From Nereocystis luetkeana (lineage: Eukaryota; Sar; Phaeophyceae; Laminariales; Laminariaceae): a stretch of 64,000 bases of DNA. Location of the stretch: the NCBI GenBank assembly GCA_031213475.1, contig JARUPZ010000014.1, positions 4,010,535 through 4,074,534 of the forward strand, read 5' to 3'. Position 1 is the first letter of the stretch. Each line of letters begins with the position of its first letter. The notes beneath the pieces are model-generated. The model was not told the origin of the DNA and did not search any database. It worked only from the letters and a program-made list of their open reading frames with translations. This document shows, in pieces, positions 58,560 through 64,000 of the stretch. Made by a program: the position numbers and the translations under genes.

Positions 58560-59180
58560 GCAATAGACAATATTCCAAGTGTCTATTAATAGCTTCCTAT
58601 TGCAATTGACTGTCTATTGTGGCCCCTAATTCAAGTTAATTGAAAGGCATCGAGCCTAGGCAATTTCCAATGAATGGCCCCTACCTGGCCCTATTGTCCA
58701 GACAACCCCATTTTATAGGCAGTCGCCGCAATCAACGGTCCGAAAAATTCCAACTAATGGACCTTCTCCTATATATATTGTCAGGCCAGTTTCAAGTGAC
58801 AGACCGTCTCCTGAGTCAATTGTCTCGACTTTTCCAATTGGCAGACACCCCCCCGAATTAGTTGCCCGGACAATTTCAATTAGTAGACTGCCTCCAAAAT
58901 TGTTTGTCCCGATAATTCCAACTAGTAGACAGTCTCCCAGATCAATTGCCCCGACAAATATAATTTATACACAGGCTCCAAAATCAAATGTCCGGATACT
59001 TTCAATTAGCAGACTGCCTTCTAAATCAATTGTCCGGGCACAATTCCAATTAATAGACAGTGCACAACATCAATTATTCGGACACTTTCGACTAATACAA
59101 AATCTCCTAAATCTCTTCTTCAGACAATGCCATTGGTAGGCAGTCTCCTGAATCAATTATCCGTACATTTCAAAATATCA
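58560..59180. repeat. Degenerate 42-bp array, forward half
   Basis: Roughly a dozen direct units near CCAATTAATAGACAGTCTCC, then AAATCAATTGTCCGGACA, drifting to about 60-70% identity. Confidence 0.75.
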
Positions 59181-59319
59181 GCGCATACGGATTATATTGT
59201 TTCGTGAAACGTTTTTTAATAATTTACATCTGAGCACATGGGCTAGGCGGTATCAAAACGTCCTACGTGCGGACATAAAACACAAAGTTAAAGATGAGGT
59301 GTCCCGCCCTTTTCTGCTT

Positions 59320-59800
59320 ATGCCTTGGACAATAGACCTATCAATAGACTACTGCCACTACAGTAAAGCCACGAAGTTGTCTATCGATCGGAATTGTTCG
59401 GGCAAGTGATCTTGGATACTGTCTATTAATTGGATTTATTCGGACAATTGACATCCGTACTGTCTAACAATTGGAGTCGTCCTGACAAATAATTTTGAAG
59501 ACTCTCTATCAATCGAAATTGCCCTGACGGTTGATTTCAGAGACTGTCCATCAATTGGAATTGTCTGAACAATTGATGTTCGGTGCTTTTAAGTAATTGG
59601 AATTGCCCTGACAAAATTTAAATGAGCTCGGAGACTGTCTATTGATCGAAATTGTGCTGGCAAATGATTCCACAGGCTGTGTCTATTCATTGGGCTTGCT
59701 TTAACAATCGATTTCGGGTGCTTTAAATGAATTGGAAATGTCGGGGCAACTGCTTTGAGAGACCGTCCATTGTTTGGAATTGCCATGACTATGATCGAGT
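59320..59800. repeat. 42-bp array, inverted half
   Basis: The same unit on the other strand: TGTCCGGACAATTGATTTCG, then GAGACTGTCTATTAATTGGA, about ten times. With the forward half it makes a long imperfect inverted repeat around a spacer of about 140 bp (59,180-59,320). Confidence 0.75.
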
Positions 59801-59879
59801 TTAAGAGGGCTATGTTATTATTATTTCCCTTGCCATCCGACAATGTGCAGCATGATCTTCAACATTGATCACTCATCAC

Positions 59880-62800
59880 TTTCCTGAAAGAAAGAAACCT
59901 CGGAAACAAAAGGAAACCCATGCACCAAGCCTACCTCCCTTCTGTGCCAACTTTCGGCTTGTCTACTCCATTCTCTGCCCTTGCTCCTTCCTTCTCCTTA
60001 CGTTCTATTGTTGAATCCTAACCTGCATCCAAGCTCCATCCCCACGCCATCGGTGTGGGTCTGTCGTCCCTCCCCCCCCTGTTCCTTCTTCCTTCTTGAC
60101 GGTCCCCAAGCTGGAGCTTGAACCTCGACACCCTCCTCGACATGGCGACGTGTGTGGTCACCGAGACGATTTGGAGCAGGCGTTCCTTCACCCCCCCCTT
60201 CCTTGCCATCGACCCACCATCCCTCCCCCCCACGACGCTAGCTGCCAGCAGGCCGACGAAGTTGCTGCCCTCTACCCCGAGGTGCCCAAAGCTTTCCACC
60301 GCTAAGGTGGCTAGTTTGTGGCTCCGCTCGGCGAAGAACACATGTCCCGGACGCGCGTAGTGTTGGCGCTTGCGCGCCTCGGAGGTAGAGGCAGCTGATC
60401 CATCATGATCAGCGCTGCCTCTCGCAGGTGGGCCTGCGCTTGCACAGATGGGTGCTGCATGGGTGACGTCCAGCAGGATGGACGTTTCCCTGTATTCCCT
60501 GTTAGGAGCGTCCCGAAGACCTCCTCTCCTGACAGCGATGTCCATCCGCAGGTTCCGGTCTGCAGTGAACGGTTCGCCGCTCTCTACTTGGTGTGGGATT
60601 CCCAGCCGCTTCAGCGTGCGGGAGATCGCGTTAACCAACGGTTGATGTTGGTTTACCTGTGCCTATGTCGACTGCGTCGCAGCAGGGGCACCTCACTGCC
60701 ACGTGCTCCTCGATGCCCATGAAGCGCCTTCTCATGCCCACAAACTCCGCTTCTGGTATGACACGCAGCGAGTCTGTTGGCCTCGCCCGAAGGCAAGCAG
60801 TGGCTCCTGCTCCTTGTAGACTTTTGTAGCGAGCTTTGGCGAAGGCCCTGGTCTCGCTCCCCCCAGCGGGTCGCCTGGTCCAGGTGGGCGCGCACTCTCC
60901 GGTAGCTCCTCCAGCGAGGCTGTGTGTGCAGCGTGCCGACCCTAATTCACCAGCTTGCCCAACGTCTGTTGAGCCTTCCGGGAGTTGGTGGTTACGGCAT
61001 CGTGCACAGCCAGCATATCGGCTTCAGGGGGCCCTGGGGCCAGGCCCCCCTCTGCACCCATGTTCCATACCAACCAAGACTAGGACGATGCCCTCCATTG
61101 CTTCCTTCGTCACGCCCCACGTGTCCCTACTCTCTCGTAAGCTGCCACCGAGCTCAGCAATGATGCTCGAATCCGGGAGACCCCTCTTGGCCTTGTCTCC
61201 TAGCGGGCCCGTGAGGTCTGCTAGAACCTCCGGCAGGATGTTCACCCTGCTCCCGATTGAGGCAGACATTCGCCTCGCTTCCGTCGACGGCAGCCCTAAC
61301 CCTCCCGCTCCCGTAGAAAGGCGTGCTTGGGCTTGTTGGTAGGGTTTTAGGGTCAGTTGGCTAGCCGGGCACCCCTCCTGGAAAAACGACCGTGCGTCCG
61401 CCGTTCCCGGTAGCTCTAGGATATTTTCGTAAGCCTACTGAGCCCCGTTGTCCGCCCTTCGGCATGCTTCGAGAGACAGCCCCGGGTCCAGAGCCCTTTC
61501 GAGGTAGCCCGTCCGCTGCCCGAGGGATTCGACGGTGATGAGGGCCGCCGCTTGCTTGTCGGGCATGTTAGCGAGGCAACGTGCAAGGCGGTCCGCGCCT
61601 CCGTCCTTCACTACCCCCATTGCTCTCCCCAGCACGTATTCATCCGAGCCAATCGGAATACCCACCACCGTCAAACCCCCTTCGTCTGCGATGCGGACGT
61701 CAACGCTCTCCAGGAGCGATATCTCCTCCGCTGTCGGGACGTGTCGTTTGGGTGGTAGTGCTACGGTCTTGGTGGGGTTGACCACAATGCCGATGTCGTC
61801 TAGCTCTCGCCGGAGGAAGGCAAAAGCTCTAATCGTGTTGGCCGTGACCCCCATAAGGCCGAGAGATACATCGTCCATGTAGGCGAAGGCTTCCAATCCT
61901 TCTCCCTCGAACTCCTGTCGGAAACGCTTCAGCCCCGGTCGCAACGCCAGACAGAACATTGCCGGCCCCATGGGGTCCCCTTGCTGGACACCGCTGGAGC
62001 AAGCGATCGTCCTGTCTCCCCTGAGTCCATCCGGAAATACACGTCGGCGGGTCTTGTGCCGTAGCACTTGGCCACAAACGGCGTGAGCGCTGGCACGCAC
62101 TTGGCCGCCTCTTCAAGCACCGCCGTCAGTTTAACCGTGTTGAAGGCGTTAGAGCAGCCCGTTAGGACGACCCAGTTGCCCGTCTCGTGTAACGTCCTAG
62201 CCCTCAGTCCCACATGCTCCACTCCTCCGGGAACGGCGACCCCAAACTGCCTCACCTCTCGGTTGACCTCCTCCAACCGCGGCCGCCACTGTCGCATAGC
62301 CCCCGCGGTGATGAGCCGCCTCCATGTCATGCCCACGCAGACCGGCCGGCACTTTTCCCCCAAGGCAGTGAGGCTCGACTGCAAGAAGAGCTGCCAGAAT
62401 TCTGGCGGGAACGCGTCCGGCTCGTCGACGATTCTCCACCAGAAGGCTGCCATGCCCTTTCCGAACACTTCCCGCCCGATGTCGGTGTGGATGATGGATT
62501 GCAGGTGCTCAAAGCGTTGACCGTCGTTTCCGGGGCCTGAAAGGGCACTGTGGGAGCTGATGACGTCGAAGAGCACCTCAGAGGCGCACTCATCGTCAGG
62601 GCGCCGCGGAGGAGCGTTTCCATCTTCCACCTCGGTTGCGGTCGCCAACACCGCAGCCGCCGCCGCCGCGGACACTGCGGCGCGATCTTCGGAGGGGAAC
62701 TTGGCCACCAGTGTTCTCCACGTTGTTTCGTTTCCAGCTGATCGTGGCTCTGCTAGCAGGTTGCGAGCTGCCACTTTGACCCCTCCCGCGTGGCGACACG

Positions 62801-63560
62801 CCGACGACGCCCGTTCGAGCTTCGTCTCCTCCGAATTTTCTTGGGTGGCATCCCGTCGCCCCAGGTCCCCTCCCCTGGTGAGTGCTATCAGCCATGGGAG
62901 CAGGAGCACTATATCCCCGCTCTCCACCAACGCGAACCTCTGTCGCCTCTTGGTTCGGCCGTCCGCTGGCATGAGGTAACATAGCTTGATCGCCCGTAGG
63001 AGCGAGTTCGGCGTCGCCAACTCTCGGTTCGGCCTGCGCTCACCCATAGCGTAGTTGAGGATGCCGAGCACGTGAATGCTAATGCGCGCGTGTGCGCCAG
63101 CCAACTGCGGTTGCACTGTTTCCTGGTTGCGAAACGTTGGCCCAGGTCATCCAAGGAAACAGCATCAAGTGGTGGCCCTATACCCAAGCTGTTCTGGTCC
63201 CACCCGTACCAAAGCCCCTGGCTGCGAAGGTCGTCATCACGTATGGTCCCCCCCCCCATCCTCGCGGCCCGATTACGAAGCCCCGGGTCCGCTTGGACCG
63301 CTGCCTGCAGTGCTTCCCGTCTTGGATGTTGTACTCCGCAATTGACTGCTGGGCAGCGGAGAGGTGCCGGTGCTGCGCCTCTCGCAAGGGCCTCCACCAC
63401 ACAACGAGCGTGAAGCATGTAGCGCCCTTGCCCACATGGAAAACGTACTGCCCGGTGCCCTAGCCGAAGTGTTACACCGCAGACCCCGCACGCCACTTCC
63501 CCTGTGGTGTCGCCAAGGAAGGTGTTATTGGAAAGCCGGCAGCCACTTGTAGAACTAGAG
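59880..63560 (-). mobile_element. Decayed non-LTR retrotransposon with RING-like finger and restriction-like endonuclease
   Basis: Single-ORF type element read on minus. Order: a Cys/His finger at the N-terminus (CGVCGVTLRLGH, later HARCVVEALARG and CPAVNC; 63,496-63,340), a linker, reverse transcriptase (ALSGPGNDGQRFEHLQS, then GVQQGDPMGPAMFCLAL, AYMDDVSLGLMG at about 61,885-61,850), thumb region, a CPCCDAVD zinc-binding spot near 60,680, then a C-terminal domain with RMDIAVRRGG and ILLDVT (60,555-60,480) that fits a restriction-like endonuclease, ending MAWGWSLDAG and a stop at 60,018. Frameshifts near 63,103 and 62,014, a stop at 61,435 and further breaks to 60,640 inactivate it. The motif A Asp is replaced by Gly (62,157-62,159). 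The domain order suggests an R2/NeSL-like early-branching group. Confidence 0.85.
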
Positions 63561-63639
63561 TTGATTTAGTCAGTACATAACAATACCTACCATGCTACAG
63601 TAGTATTGCCTTTACAACTGGACCGGGATTTTTTCTCTG

Positions 63640-64000
63640 TATACGCAATCATTTGCCAGGTCCTTTACTGTGCCATATTACGAGTAGTATCAATTCAATG
63701 GGGAGTGTCGATTATATTTCTATAAACAGGTACACGGCCATGACATTTATCGAGCAAATGATTTCTTGCGCGGCATCTGAAATGGATTGTGCGGACAATA
63801 CCAACTGAACTATTAATACTTTCCAATCGCCGAAGACCGCTGGCGCAATTCCATTAATTCACAGCACCCGAAATCAATTGTTTGAAGAATTACATTTAGT
63901 TATTATATTAGCAGCATCCGAAATCGATCGTTCAGACAAGTGCAATTAATAGATAGCTGCGGAACTCGATTGTCTGGACAATTTCAGGTAGTAGAATTGT
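63640..64000. repeat. 42-bp array, forward, right of the retrotransposon
   Basis: Units such as CCGAAATCAATTGTTTGAAG and TGCAATTAATAGATAGCTGC resemble the forward array at 58,560-59,180, so the retrotransposon appears inserted within the array. It continues beyond the window. Confidence 0.65.

Noticed and set aside
60096..60722. Plus-strand frames over the retrotransposon
   Set aside because: Antisense shadows of the minus-strand endonuclease and RT coding sequence.

Overview
The window is nuclear eukaryotic DNA, mostly intron and repeat. It has no operons, rRNA or CRISPR, and I recognised no tRNA. Short exons with GT-AG (occasionally GC-AG) borders and GC-rich codon use sit in kilobase-long introns packed with microsatellites, poly-G/C tracts, palindromic MITE-like elements and broken non-LTR retrotransposons. 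This, with the style of the reverse transcriptases and a cilium-type gene, suggests a flagellate-bearing stramenopile, most likely a brown alga; that assignment is inference.

Three spliced genes can be rebuilt by matching exon borders and phases. (1) Plus strand, 5,403-17,302: an enkurin-domain (ENKD1-type) protein in seven exons, 5' end not found; all introns after the first recovered exon are phase 0. (2) Minus strand, about 33,622 down to 21,846: an unrecognised protein in eight candidate exons, several joined by exact phase agreement. (3) Plus strand, 38,545-50,307: an apparently complete nine-exon, 288-residue protein of the biotin/lipoate A/B ligase family.

Layout: 1-2,126 is a 1.12 kb tandem duplication; 2.4-3.3 kb is an AGTACT-rich degenerate repeat; 5.4-17.3 kb is gene 1, with minisatellites and MITEs in its introns; 17.3-21.8 kb has no gene I can support; 21.8-33.6 kb is gene 2, whose introns carry most copies of a SINE-like repeat abutting poly-G/C; 33.6-38.5 kb is repeat-rich; 38.5-50.3 kb is gene 3, with a 4.8 kb intron full of repeats and a foldback element; 50.3-56.3 kb is tandem-repeat land; 56.35-57.87 kb holds dead LINE fragments; 58.6-64.0 kb is an inverted 42-bp repeat array followed by a decayed non-LTR retrotransposon (RING-like finger, reverse transcriptase, restriction-like endonuclease).

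The most unusual signal is a set of tiny palindromes scattered through the window: TACCWGGTA (13 exact copies) and CTATTAATAG (7 exact copies). In places where an ancestral sequence can be inferred (a MITE copy, a LINE reverse transcriptase, a tandem repeat) they appear as small insertions, possibly transposon excision footprints. The genes have no evident functional link to each other.
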